Below, one piece after another: positions 1-8,104 of a stretch of DNA of 14,435 bases; position 1 is the first letter of the stretch; each line of letters starts with the position of its first letter. The stretch is taken from NCBI GenBank assembly GCA_014801655.1, contig JAAVDT010000020.1, forward strand, positions 1 through 14,435, written 5' to 3'. Source of the stretch: Bacteroides sp. Lineage in GTDB: Bacteria > Bacteroidota > Bacteroidia > Bacteroidales > Muribaculaceae. The notes under the pieces are model-generated. The model made no database searches, was not told the DNA's origin, and worked only from the letters and a program-made list of their open reading frames with translations. The translations under genes were made by a program, and so were the position numbers.

Positions 1-163
1 CCACTTTTTCAAGTATATCTATGCTATTATCCGGAGTACAATCATCCACAAATATATACTCTATGCTTTTCAGCGATTGCTCGAAAAGCGAACGAGCACA
101 CCGTTCGATATATTTTTCCTGGCCATATATCGGTATAATTACACTGACCTTGTGGTTCAACAT
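1..163 (-). CDS. Family 2 glycosyltransferase, N-terminal fragment
   Basis: The first 54 residues of a GT2 (GT-A fold) glycosyltransferase are visible; the rest lies beyond the left edge. The N-terminus reads MLNHKVSVIIPIYGQEKYIE, the usual first beta strand (VSVIIPIYG). It is followed by EYIFVDDCTPDNS at about residues 35-47, with the acidic pair D40/D41 that in this family contacts the nucleotide-sugar. It would add one sugar to the lipid-linked repeat unit on the cytoplasmic side of the inner membrane. The start codon overlaps the end of the upstream pyruvyl transferase gene by 7 bp, so it is the fifth gene of the minus-strand operon and probably translationally coupled. The sugar specificity cannot be read from this fragment. 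Confidence 0.85.
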   Translation of the reverse strand, partial: MLNHKVSVIIPIYGQEKYIERCARSLFEQSLKSIEYIFVDDCTPDNSIDILEKV

Positions 164-1245
164 TTTCGTTTCTTCAAACTGTTTTGTAAAAATTCAATAG
201 CGAACTCTCTTTTTTTATTTAGTATAGTTTCAACCAAATCCCAATCAATTTTCTCACCGGCGACTCTCATTATCGCTTCTTCACTTCCATTCTCTACAAT
301 TCGCGACTCCAGGCCGAGTCCCTTTAGCAAAGAATATATGCGAGCCGAGCCTCTCCATGTATTATTAATTGTGACAAAAGGTTTTCGGAAAATAATAGAA
401 AAAACCGTTCCATGAAACGAATCCGTCACCACAAGTTTCGCATCCCTGAACATAGCCAACCATTTGCATGGCGACATATCGTCATCACCTTCAGCCGCTT
501 TTTTATATTCATCAAGCGACATATTATTGACAATTCGCTGCAACATCTCATTGTCAATAGAATCGGAGTCCAAAATGTAGCTCCATAAAAAATGCGTTTC
601 CCGGCTGTCCGGTTCCTTAATCAAGCGTATATAATCGTCTGCTTCAAGCAACAACGTGGGATCAAGTGTTACGACAGCCTCTCGATTAAAATAATAGTCA
701 AACAGTTCAACACCTGATTGTTCCCTTACCGATACCGCATCAATTAACTCTGCTGCCTTTTTGCATTGAGAGATTTCTTTTATGGAATATTCACGATCCG
801 ACGTTCCAAAAGAAGCTGCATAGGCTATTTTTATAATCTTGGGGTCCTTCACAAACCATAGATACATATCCTTCAAATCTTTGTTGAAAATTGGTCTCCA
901 GACCTGATCACTCCCTGTGATTACAGCATCAAAACCGGCAATCTGCCACTGGCGATAACTATAGACATAGCCGGTCTTATCTATATGCGAATTAACAAAG
1001 TCGTCAAAAACAGCCTTCTCTCTTTTCGGATGCAGGGGTATAAACCGACGTCTGCGACTTGGCAGGCAATATAACAACAATGACTTCACCGTTGATTTAA
1101 TGTATTGAAAAACAGACGCAGAGGCAAAATAATCAATCGTGACGGGTTGATGACCAAGTCTCTTTAATACAGTCTGTAAGGCAAAGTTTTGAAGCAATCC
1201 GCCATAATTATAACGCAGGGGTTGCGTTACGATTCCTATTTTCAT
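157..1245 (-). CDS. Polysaccharide pyruvyl transferase family protein
   Basis: This 362-residue protein belongs to the PS_pyruv_trans family (WcaK/CsaB-like). Members use phosphoenolpyruvate to place a pyruvyl ketal on a sugar of a polysaccharide, adding negative charge. Visible marks are the N-terminal NYGGLLQN at residues 13-20, AVITGSDQVW at about 107-116, VREQSG near 173-178, TLDPTLLL near 193-200, and DSFHGT at 275-280 in the C-terminal half. Length is normal for the family and no signal peptide is present, so it should act in the cytoplasm. It lies 9 bp after the FrhB-like gene and overlaps the GT2 gene by 7 bp, so the three are surely cotranscribed. Base composition is AT-rich like the rest of the minus-strand block. 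Some family members may transfer other groups, so the exact reaction is inferred. Confidence 0.9.
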   Translation of the reverse strand: MKIGIVTQPLRYNYGGLLQNFALQTVLKRLGHQPVTIDYFASASVFQYIKSTVKSLLLYCLPSRRRRFIPLHPKREKAVFDDFVNSHIDKTGYVYSYRQWQIAGFDAVITGSDQVWRPIFNKDLKDMYLWFVKDPKIIKIAYAASFGTSDREYSIKEISQCKKAAELIDAVSVREQSGVELFDYYFNREAVVTLDPTLLLEADDYIRLIKEPDSRETHFLWSYILDSDSIDNEMLQRIVNNMSLDEYKKAAEGDDDMSPCKWLAMFRDAKLVVTDSFHGTVFSIIFRKPFVTINNTWRGSARIYSLLKGLGLESRIVENGSEEAIMRVAGEKIDWDLVETILNKKREFAIEFLQNSLKKRKC

Positions 1246-1254
1246 ATCTCTATC

Positions 1255-2424
1255 TTATTTCAAAATGCGTTTGACAATTCTTCCCAACTTTCGCCAGGCT
1301 CTTTTTAATATACACGGATTTGACTTTTTCAGAGTGTATTCAATCGCTTCAACGCCCTTGCGCTGCCACTCCCGCCAAAAACACTTTTGCCACTTTGTGG
1401 ATGGAACAGACTCTGAGATAGCACTATTATACCTCAATGCCGATTCATAATCCGACTTCTTCAGCGATACGCCACAGTTATTTACCGCACGAGCGCCTTT
1501 GTCGGTATGAATCAATAACACTGAAACGCCCTTATCATCGTGGTCACACTCCGCCACTTGTTTTATCCCCCAAAAATCGCCAAGTGTCACATCGCTTCCC
1601 GCACGTCCTCCTTTTGCCGGGCAGGCAAAACAAGAGGGTCGCAAATAAAAATTTTTCAGGAAACCTCGCATAAATATATTATGCTCATGATTCTCAAAAT
1701 ATTCTGTTGGAGCGGAATCACCACCGAATGAAATCGCCATTCCATAGTTTTCCCACCCAAGACGCTTATCTCTGAAAGTAACTTTTTTTATCTTAGCCCC
1801 GGAGCCTCCTTGTTTCTCTGCCACCATGTCCAAATATTTTCTCCAGACAAGCGGACTCGGCACGCCGTGACAAATAACGTCAACCAACAATAATAAATCA
1901 CCATAGTCCTTTCTGAGATAAAGACGCAATCCGGCAACCTGACACGGTGTTCCGGTAAACATAACCTTGCGTCCGGCATCTAAAAACTTCTTTACCGATG
2001 TGAACGAGCCTCCCATCACACTCTGGCTATACTTAGAGCCTTGAAAACGTTTTAAGTCGTCGATAGTGTCAGTGTAGCTGTGTTCAACAACCTGCGCATC
2101 ATCAAACTGCGCCCCAAACACTACACCGCCATCTTCAATCACCTTGCGCGCCATGGCATAAAACACACCACCGGAAGAAGATTGCATCAAGACATCGCTA
2201 TCTTCGTTTTTTGCGGAAAATACATCAATCGGCCTATGCTGTTCTCCGGATTGGATTACCGGGCAAACCCTGTCGCATAGGCCACAATTCACGCATAAAG
2301 ATTCGTTGACTTTCGGATACAAAAAACCTTCGTCATCTTCCTCAAAGGATATACATTTTTTTGGACAGACCGAGACACAGGCACTGCATCCAACACAATC
2401 TTGTTTATCTACAATATTTATCAT
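1255..2424 (-). CDS. Coenzyme F420 hydrogenase/dehydrogenase beta-subunit-like iron-sulfur protein
   Basis: This 389-residue protein starts with a double [4Fe-4S] ferredoxin module: C10, C13, C16, C20 (CVGCSACVSVCP) and C44, C47, C50, C54 (CVNCGLCDRVCP). The FrhB/FdhB-type domains follow, with SSSGGVFYAMA at about 82-92, GTPCQVAG, DVICHGVPSP, and the late CFACPAKGGRAGSDVTLGDFWG. The tail is basic. The family is named after F420-reducing enzymes, but Bacteroidales are not known to use F420. Copies in polysaccharide clusters, often beside pyruvyl transferases as here, have no settled function; an electron-transfer or sugar-modifying flavin/iron-sulfur role is a guess. It sits 7 bp after the flippase gene and 9 bp before the pyruvyl transferase gene. 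Family assignment is firm, function is not. Confidence 0.88.
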   Translation of the reverse strand: MINIVDKQDCVGCSACVSVCPKKCISFEEDDEGFLYPKVNESLCVNCGLCDRVCPVIQSGEQHRPIDVFSAKNEDSDVLMQSSSGGVFYAMARKVIEDGGVVFGAQFDDAQVVEHSYTDTIDDLKRFQGSKYSQSVMGGSFTSVKKFLDAGRKVMFTGTPCQVAGLRLYLRKDYGDLLLLVDVICHGVPSPLVWRKYLDMVAEKQGGSGAKIKKVTFRDKRLGWENYGMAISFGGDSAPTEYFENHEHNIFMRGFLKNFYLRPSCFACPAKGGRAGSDVTLGDFWGIKQVAECDHDDKGVSVLLIHTDKGARAVNNCGVSLKKSDYESALRYNSAISESVPSTKWQKCFWREWQRKGVEAIEYTLKKSNPCILKRAWRKLGRIVKRILK

Positions 2425-2431
2425 ATTCTCT

Positions 2432-3955
2432 TCATTTCTTGCTTCCCAGTCTCAAAGCGACAGCACGAAACGACTGTCTGATCAAGCCCCTTTCATAGTC
2501 ATTCATTCCGAACAAATAAAGTAACGGAATATAAACCACCAGATAAACCGCAATCCCGACAAACAGCGTCGATGGATTTGAATAATTAAAATATGGCCAG
2601 GTTGCCAGTCCTCCAATCATCATGAGCAGTGGCACAGGTGACATTTTGCAGATCTCTGACCAAAATGCCGCAATATCAAGATTCTGTCGTTTTGAATAAT
2701 ATATATTCATTATCAGACCTTGCCCAATCAACAATGCGCCTCCGATTGCTATCGCGCAACCCAAAGGACCCATTACGCGCGACAAAATCACCTGAGCGAT
2801 GAGACTCGCAAACGAAATGCCCAAATAAAGCAGCGACCGGAACTTCATCTGATTTCGGGCCTGCAATATAATAATCCCCAAATTCTGAATCAATGGAATT
2901 AAAAGCGCAAAAAAGAAAATCAAAGTTATCACATAAGACTCGCCATATTCCGGACCGGCCCAAACGCTGACAAATCCCCTGCCAAAAACCACGAATCCGG
3001 TCAGCACCAATGCAATAATCAAAAACTGTATTCGCCCCGTCTTGACAAATAGATTTGAAATTTCCCGATCTTCATTGTTCCGGGTAACTATCGCCGTCAT
3101 TTTAGGCAACATCACACTAATAATCGACGTTGAGAACAACATATACATCTGCTGAAGAGTAATCGCAACCGAAAAAACGGCAACAGCCACAGTTCCAATC
3201 AGCGCACCGAGAACAAACTGTCCCGTCCCCCAGTATATTTTATCCATAATCGCGTTAAGGAATATCCAGAAAGAGTAAATCCCGATTTCCTTAACAAAAC
3301 CCTTATCGACCCTTGAAAACTCTATCTTGATTTTCAGTTTGCGCATACAATAAACATAATTTATTATCAGGGTCAGAATATTGAACACGCTCTGAACGGC
3401 AACAAGCGCCACTGCTCGAAATCCCAGTTTCAGCACCGCCACAAGAACAATCGTCGACAATACGATTCTGAATATATTGACCAACCTCTGAAAAATGAAA
3501 TCTTCGTAGGCAGTTATAATAGAGCCAAATACGCTCATCGGAAATGTGATAGCCAGATTGATTACCAAAAGTATGATCATGGTCTTAGCCTGACTGAGAT
3601 CCGATAAAGACATGGTGTTTTCAAACAACACATCAACATTAAAATACAATCCCAGACCACCCAAAAATGCAATCAATCCAATGATACTATACACGACGAT
3701 GAACATACCGAACATTTTCCATTGTTCGGACTCCCTCCCCTGGCTTCTGTATTTCGCAGTATATCTTACGATTGCGTTTCCCAGCCCCATATCCAAAAGC
3801 GTCAAATAAGCAATAATTGATGCCACCAGCGAATACAACCCATACTCACTTTGTCCAAGACAACGCAGCATGTAGGGAGTGTAGGCCAACCCTACAATAG
3901 TGTTTAATGCTATGATGACATAGTTAAGTACCGCACCAACCTTTATTTGATTCAT
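2432..3955 (-). CDS. wzx: Wzx-type oligosaccharide flippase
   Basis: This 507-residue, strongly hydrophobic protein of the polysaccharide-synthesis/MVF superfamily should move the undecaprenyl-linked repeat unit across the inner membrane. It opens with NQIKVGAVLNYVIIALNTIVGLAYTP, the typical first helix of Wzx proteins in which an amphipathic start runs into TM1. YMLRCLGQSEYGLYSLVASI follows, the usual 'LG.xeyGly' turn. About 12 to 14 further membrane segments can be counted, with basic cytoplasmic loops such as CMRKLKIKIEFSRVDK. Length fits the family (about 420-510). It is second in the minus-strand operon, 35 bp after the GT32-like gene and 7 bp before the FrhB-like gene. A Wzy-like polymerase and Wzc-like co-polymerase on the other strand complete a Wzx/Wzy system. 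The symbol is given by family. Confidence 0.88.
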   Translation of the reverse strand: MNQIKVGAVLNYVIIALNTIVGLAYTPYMLRCLGQSEYGLYSLVASIIAYLTLLDMGLGNAIVRYTAKYRSQGRESEQWKMFGMFIVVYSIIGLIAFLGGLGLYFNVDVLFENTMSLSDLSQAKTMIILLVINLAITFPMSVFGSIITAYEDFIFQRLVNIFRIVLSTIVLVAVLKLGFRAVALVAVQSVFNILTLIINYVYCMRKLKIKIEFSRVDKGFVKEIGIYSFWIFLNAIMDKIYWGTGQFVLGALIGTVAVAVFSVAITLQQMYMLFSTSIISVMLPKMTAIVTRNNEDREISNLFVKTGRIQFLIIALVLTGFVVFGRGFVSVWAGPEYGESYVITLIFFFALLIPLIQNLGIIILQARNQMKFRSLLYLGISFASLIAQVILSRVMGPLGCAIAIGGALLIGQGLIMNIYYSKRQNLDIAAFWSEICKMSPVPLLMMIGGLATWPYFNYSNPSTLFVGIAVYLVVYIPLLYLFGMNDYERGLIRQSFRAVALRLGSKK

Positions 3956-3990
3956 ACTTTAATTCGCTTTTATCCATTAATACAACACTA

Positions 3991-4737
3991 TCACTTGCGA
4001 CATTGAATGATCCATTGCGTTATTCTCGGGCCAAGCACCTGCTTGATACGCTCACGCCATTTCGGCCATCCGGAAACCCAGGATGCAGCCCAATGATGAA
4101 TCGATACCGTATTTTCCGTGACTTCAAGTTTGCGGGCATCTCCATGTATCGGACAGAAATAATCTACCGGATATATGGTCAACCCTCCAACGACCTGCAC
4201 TTCATCTGTCTGCTTAAGCCCTCGTTCAATCAACATATCGGTCGTGTATTCCACAACGGTTTTCAGATTCATAGAGCCATCCTGATTAATAAAATTCAGC
4301 CGTGAATACAATTTCAGAATATCCTCGTATTCTTGCATACCCGCAATGGCAGCTAATCCATTACCCGGATTGACCGCCATATACGCACCTCTAAGCTTTG
4401 CCTCTTCACATGTGGACTCACACCCCATAAATGGTCCGGACTCAATTATCTTGTCCAGACTTCTAATAACCTCCACATCTGTGTCGAAATACAGACCGCC
4501 ATAGTTATACAATATCCAAAAACGTGCATAATCGCTCACAAAAGCGTATTTTCCAGCCTTATATGCTTCCGAAGTGTATGGAATGACATTTACATCAAAA
4601 TTTGATTCATTCCATTCCTTAATCTCATAATCAGGCAAATATTTACGCCATGACGCAATGCATTTTTTTGCTGACTTAGGCAAAGGTTTGCCTCCAAACC
4701 AGCAATAATGGATAATTTTCGGTATATTATGACTCAT
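3991..4737 (-). CDS. GT32-like capsular polysaccharide glycosyltransferase (DXD sugar-binding type)
   Basis: This 248-residue cytoplasmic protein has the start IPKIIHYCWFGGKPLP (residues 5-20) and the core YAFVSDYARFWILYNYGGLYFDTDVE (about 64-89). The D85-T86-D87 triad is the metal and nucleotide-sugar binding DXD of the Gly_transf_sug family (GT32, OCH1/mannosyltransferase-like). SIHHWAASW at 212-220 is the conserved C-terminal H...W motif. Length is normal. It is the first gene of the minus-strand operon, 30 bp from a predicted promoter, and should add a sugar to the growing repeat unit. Donor and linkage cannot be told from sequence alone. Confidence 0.9.
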   Translation of the reverse strand: MSHNIPKIIHYCWFGGKPLPKSAKKCIASWRKYLPDYEIKEWNESNFDVNVIPYTSEAYKAGKYAFVSDYARFWILYNYGGLYFDTDVEVIRSLDKIIESGPFMGCESTCEEAKLRGAYMAVNPGNGLAAIAGMQEYEDILKLYSRLNFINQDGSMNLKTVVEYTTDMLIERGLKQTDEVQVVGGLTIYPVDYFCPIHGDARKLEVTENTVSIHHWAASWVSGWPKWRERIKQVLGPRITQWIIQCRK

Positions 4738-4756
4738 GTGAAAGGTCGCTTAGGAT

Positions 4757-4779
4757 TTGCTATTTCACAAAATTAGCAA
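4757..4779. promoter_or_regulatory. Imperfect inverted repeat over the predicted -7 element and start site
   Basis: The arms TTGCTA (4757-4762) and TAGCAA (4774-4779) are perfectly complementary. Two more pairs form inside after one mismatch, giving a 23-bp imperfect palindrome. It covers the predicted -7 box and transcription start of the minus-strand operon, a fitting place for an operator. No regulator gene lies in the window. Confidence 0.4.
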
Positions 4780-4798
4780 TTACAACCGACATTGCAAA
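4768..4798 (-). promoter_or_regulatory. Predicted Bacteroidetes-type promoter of the minus-strand operon
   Basis: On the minus strand, TTTG (plus coordinates 4795-4798) is followed after 19 bases by TAATTTTG (4768-4775). This matches the -33 TTTG and -7 TAnnTTTG elements described for the primary sigma factor of Bacteroides. Transcription would start near 4760-4763, giving a leader of about 25 nt before the ATG at 4737. The match is exact, but the motifs are short and the region is AT-rich. Confidence 0.55.
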
Positions 4799-4805
4799 AT
4801 TAGCA
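4768..4805. repeat. 11-bp direct repeat in the divergent promoter region
   Basis: CAAAATTAGCA occurs at 4768-4778 and again, identically, at 4795-4805, with 27 bp from start to start. The two copies supply the -7 and -33 elements of the predicted minus-strand promoter. They may also be a regulator's half-sites. Confidence 0.7.
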
Positions 4806-4877
4806 TCTCAAAAATTCGGCTTTAGATTCACAATATCCATAACTGCATATCGTTTTATTGTATATACTACTTATAGA

Positions 4878-5924
4878 ATGGACCCGAACACGCATCAAAA
4901 AAAAACATTAAGATATGAGACCATTGACATAGCAAAAGCATTTGCTATTATCCTGGTGGTAGTTGGACATTTTCAATCGCCGTACATGCCTCATGGTTAT
5001 GAAATCATGCGATCCGTAATATATCTTTTCCACATGCCTTTATTCGTTTTTGTAAGCGGGTTTCTATATATAGCCACATGGCGTCCGACATCCTACAAAC
5101 ATTTTGTTGTAAAGAAATTCAAAAGGCTGATGATACCATATTTGTTCGTCTCTATTATTATCATCGGTTTAAAATTACTCACACCCGGAGCCATGACTGT
5201 GGAGAATCCAGTCACCTGCCACGCATTTTTAGAAATATTCTACAGCCCGGCTGCCGGTTTTTTCCTTTGGTTCATCTGGGCTCTATGGTGGATGATGCTT
5301 ATTATACCTCTATTCCATACTCCCGCATCCCGATTTTGGCTATTCATTCTGTCTATTCCTCTTCATTTCTATTCCCACCTGCTTCCTGAAACATTCTGCT
5401 TGAAAGAGTCGGCAAACATGTTAGTGTTTTTCTGCGCCGGATCTATAACAGCAGACTATATGAATATCAAAACCACAAACCGCTTGAATTCTGGATGGCA
5501 AATTATTTCAATTTTATTTTTTATACTATGTGCATCTGTTCTTTTAACGCATCAATTTCCTCCCGGCTTTCGATTCTCCTCTATCTTATTCCTCATAACT
5601 AATTTTTCAGGCATAGCAATGTTTTTATCCCTGTCAAATTATTGGAGATTATATGCTCCAAAAAAAATATTGCAACAAACATTTTCAATTGCCTATTCCT
5701 CTTTTTTAATCTATCTACTTCACACAACTTTTGAAGGTCTTGCAAAGGCAATTCTCTATAAATATGATTGGTTCATGCTCCACCCACTTTTAGTATCTGC
5801 TTGGATAGGAGCTACTATCGTTATTTTGTGTGGCACACTAATTCCCTACTGGCTTGGCACCAATATTTTTTCCAAATTCAAACTCACCAGCTTTCTATTT
5901 GGTATTCAACACAATGCACGATAG
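4878..5924 (+). CDS. Acyltransferase 3 family membrane protein, probable sugar O-acetyltransferase
   Basis: This 348-residue integral membrane protein has about ten hydrophobic segments. The N-terminus RYETIDIAKAFAIILVVVGHF (residues 12-32) is the hallmark of the acyltransferase_3 family. K20 and H31 have the X10 spacing of the R-X10-H motif in OafA-type enzymes, with lysine in place of arginine; this 'IDIAK...VGH' form is common in the sugar O-acetylase branch. It would take an acyl group, usually acetyl, across the inner membrane onto a sugar of the polysaccharide. It is AT-rich like the minus-strand block and reads divergently from it over a 140-bp gap. A 90-bp gap with an AT-rich palindrome separates it from the export lipoprotein gene, so it may be its own transcription unit. 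The acceptor sugar is unknown. Confidence 0.88.
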   Translation: MDPNTHQKKTLRYETIDIAKAFAIILVVVGHFQSPYMPHGYEIMRSVIYLFHMPLFVFVSGFLYIATWRPTSYKHFVVKKFKRLMIPYLFVSIIIIGLKLLTPGAMTVENPVTCHAFLEIFYSPAAGFFLWFIWALWWMMLIIPLFHTPASRFWLFILSIPLHFYSHLLPETFCLKESANMLVFFCAGSITADYMNIKTTNRLNSGWQIISILFFILCASVLLTHQFPPGFRFSSILFLITNFSGIAMFLSLSNYWRLYAPKKILQQTFSIAYSSFLIYLLHTTFEGLAKAILYKYDWFMLHPLLVSAWIGATIVILCGTLIPYWLGTNIFSKFKLTSFLFGIQHNAR

Positions 5925-5948
5925 CCTCTGATTTTTTTCCTAATTCAT

Positions 5949-5979
5949 ATGATAATTATATAATATTATTATCATTTTT
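5949..5979 (+). terminator. AT-rich palindrome with T-run, possible weak terminator
   Basis: The arms ATGATAAT (5949-5956) and ATTATCAT (5968-5975) are perfectly complementary, and three more pairs form inside after one mismatch. A run of five T ends at 5979. It lies 25 bp after the acyltransferase stop and could form a hairpin plus T-tract. With almost no G:C pairs the stem is weak, so an operator or plain AT-richness is equally possible. Confidence 0.3.
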
Positions 5980-5986
5980 ACGTTTC
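5979..5986 (+). promoter_or_regulatory. Candidate -7 element upstream of the export gene
   Basis: TACGTTTC matches seven of eight positions, counting the two free ones, of the Bacteroidetes TAnnTTTG box, and lies 28 bp before the ATG at 6015. No TTTG stands at the expected -33 distance; the AT-rich palindrome is there instead. It is a weak candidate for the plus-strand export operon promoter. Confidence 0.25.
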
Positions 5987-6014
5987 TTAGATTAGTGCCC
6001 TAAAATTTATCACA

Positions 6015-6818
6015 ATGAAATCAACCGGAATAATCTTTGCTATTTTCATCACTCTGCTTATCTCCTCCTGCAAAACCAAACATGACCTGACATATTTTGA
6101 AGACATTCAGAACTCAACTTCCGGTGTGCTTCAAACTCAGGACTATACCTATCGCCTCGAACCGGAAAATGAACTGACTATTACAGTCAATTCCTCCGTC
6201 CCCGAAGCAACTGCCATGTTCAATCTCCCCTTAATCAACCCTGCGGCACCCTCTACCACCACTACCGCCTCCACTCCCCAGGTTCAGACCTATATCATTG
6301 ACAACAAAGGTGACATCGACTTCCCCGTGCTCGGCAAAATTCATGTTGCCGGCATGACCATCTACGAACTCAAGGACTATTTGACAAAGCGCATCTCGGA
6401 ATATGTCAAAGACCCTATCATCACCGTCAACTTCACCACCTATAAAGTGACCGTTATCGGCGAAGTGGGCGCCCCGAAAACAATCCGAATCGGCGCCGAC
6501 CGCTACAGCATACTCAATGCTCTCGGCGACTGCGGCGACCTTACCGACTATGCCCGCCGCGACAACATCCTGGTGATGCGCCGACTCCCCGACGGCAACA
6601 TTGAATATGGCCGCATCGACCTCCACAACTCAAACATCACCCAGTCGCCCTACTTCTGGCTCAGAAACAACGACGTCATCATCGTTGAGCCTAACGGCAT
6701 CAAGCAGGATAACTCGAAATACAATTCCAACAACGCCTACAAACTCTCAGTCGTTTCCACCATCGTAGGCATTTCAGCAAGTATCATCTCGCTTGTCATC
6801 GCCCTTGCCGTAAAATAA
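6015..6818 (+). CDS. Polysaccharide export outer membrane lipoprotein (OPX/Wza family)
   Basis: This 267-residue protein begins with a lipoprotein signal, MKSTGIIFAIFITLLISSC, with lipobox ISSC and lipidated C19. The Poly_export domain (about 44-140) contains YRLEPENELTITV and, after a Ser/Thr/Pro-rich insert (TTTTASTP, near 80-87), IDNKGDIDFPVLGKIHVAGMTIYELKDYL. One SLBB-type domain follows (KVTVIGEVGAPKTIRI...LGDCGDL, about 144-178). A hydrophobic helix (about 245-266) closes the protein and may span the outer membrane. Such proteins form the exit channel for capsule or EPS and contact the Wzc-type partner encoded two genes on. The 3' two thirds are distinctly more GC-rich than the 5' end. 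The spacing to the next gene is 21 bp. Membership in the family is clear; pore formation by this small form is inferred. Confidence 0.92.
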   Translation: MKSTGIIFAIFITLLISSCKTKHDLTYFEDIQNSTSGVLQTQDYTYRLEPENELTITVNSSVPEATAMFNLPLINPAAPSTTTTASTPQVQTYIIDNKGDIDFPVLGKIHVAGMTIYELKDYLTKRISEYVKDPIITVNFTTYKVTVIGEVGAPKTIRIGADRYSILNALGDCGDLTDYARRDNILVMRRLPDGNIEYGRIDLHNSNITQSPYFWLRNNDVIIVEPNGIKQDNSKYNSNNAYKLSVVSTIVGISASIISLVIALAVK

Positions 6819-6839
6819 TAAAACCCAGACAGAGCTCGG

Positions 6840-8102
6840 ATGCTTAGCCTTAACCGGATTTGCTGTTATCTGATTATATTCGGAGTCATCATTTTGATTC
6901 CGAGTGTAAACTTCATTACTTATAGTGATGAACTCATTTCCGTTTCTTTCCTTGCCATCGCTCTTGCAGATTGCATTATCAACCGGTGTTGGAAAAAATA
7001 CAGCCTGCTTTGGATTATCATGTCCATTCTTTCCATTTATGCCATCTACTCTCTGTATCTTCCTTACAACACCCTGCGCTACATTCTTCTTGACTGGATT
7101 ATTGAACTGAAGCCATTAATCCCATTTTGCGTTCTTTTTGCAATCGGCCCGAGTTTCACAAATCCCGAAAAGAAGTTAATTCGTATAATCTGTTGGATAA
7201 ATATTTCCATAATTGCAGTCTGCTTTGCATTAGGCATGAGTGTCATTAAAACCGTGATGTTTCACCCCGCATACCCTTCAATGTATGCCCTGATTTCCGG
7301 CTTACTCTTCTATTATTGCTCATTGTCAAACGACAACGTCATCTCGGATAAAAATCTATGGATATCAATCGCGATGATGGCAGTCGGCATATTTGGTTTT
7401 AAAGCAAAATTTTTCGGAACATTCATTCTGTCTTTATACCTCCTTTTATTTTATAAGCCTGGTATCTGTCGAAACCTCAACTACAAACATATTCTGATTT
7501 TAATTATCTTATGCCTGTTGGTTCTTGGCGCAACATGGAATAAGATTAATTACTACTTTATACAAGGAGACACCGACTCATTCGACTTATCAACGATTGA
7601 ATCTTTTGCCCGGCCGGTTCTATACATGACTGGTGGCCTGATTCTTTTGGATCATTTTCCGTTCGGAACCGGCCTTGCCTCTTTTGCAACTTTTGCTTCG
7701 GGCGAGAACTACTCCTTAGTTTACTATGAGTACGGAATTAATAACGTTCACGGACTATCTCCAAATCAACCTTACTTCATCTGTGATGCCTTTTTCCCCT
7801 CATTAGCACAATATGGATTTGTTGGACTATTGCTATTCATATATTTTTGGGTCTACATATACAGCTATCTGCGAATAATGATTCGTACAAACCCTAACTT
7901 ATATCGACCGCTATTCACAACCGGAAGCATCTCTATTATATTTATTCTAGTAGAATCAACTACCGGAACGACTTTCACTCAAACCGGAGGCCTAATAGTC
8001 ATGTCATTACTTGGCATTGTCTGCGCTAAAGGCAGATTATTAAAGCAAAGTGAACGTCTTTCAAACACTAACACCCTCTGTATAAACAAACAAAAAATAT
8101 AA
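6840..8102 (+). CDS. wzy: Wzy-like O-antigen/EPS polymerase
   Basis: This 420-residue protein has about eleven hydrophobic segments. A periplasmic loop around residues 240-320 holds the pattern NNVHGLSPNQPYFICDAFFPSLAQYGFVGLLLF, resembling the 'H..P.N.y....l...G..gl.lf' signature of the O-antigen ligase/polymerase (Wzy_C) superfamily. In the Wzx/Wzy pathway it would join lipid-linked repeat units in the periplasm. The gene is AT-rich, unlike both GC-rich neighbours, and lies between export and co-polymerase genes that in many loci are adjacent. Its stop is two bases before the co-polymerase start, so the genes are cotranscribed. A ligase role cannot be excluded by sequence, but the locus favours a polymerase. 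Confidence 0.82.
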   Translation: MLSLNRICCYLIIFGVIILIPSVNFITYSDELISVSFLAIALADCIINRCWKKYSLLWIIMSILSIYAIYSLYLPYNTLRYILLDWIIELKPLIPFCVLFAIGPSFTNPEKKLIRIICWINISIIAVCFALGMSVIKTVMFHPAYPSMYALISGLLFYYCSLSNDNVISDKNLWISIAMMAVGIFGFKAKFFGTFILSLYLLLFYKPGICRNLNYKHILILIILCLLVLGATWNKINYYFIQGDTDSFDLSTIESFARPVLYMTGGLILLDHFPFGTGLASFATFASGENYSLVYYEYGINNVHGLSPNQPYFICDAFFPSLAQYGFVGLLLFIYFWVYIYSYLRIMIRTNPNLYRPLFTTGSISIIFILVESTTGTTFTQTGGLIVMSLLGIVCAKGRLLKQSERLSNTNTLCINKQKI

Positions 8103-8104
8103 AA

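Noticed and set aside
4738..4877. Invertible promoter of the kind that phase-varies Bacteroides capsules
   Set aside because: The short inverted repeat at 4757-4779 is a single palindrome; no pair of inverted repeats flanking a promoter segment, and no recombinase gene, was seen.
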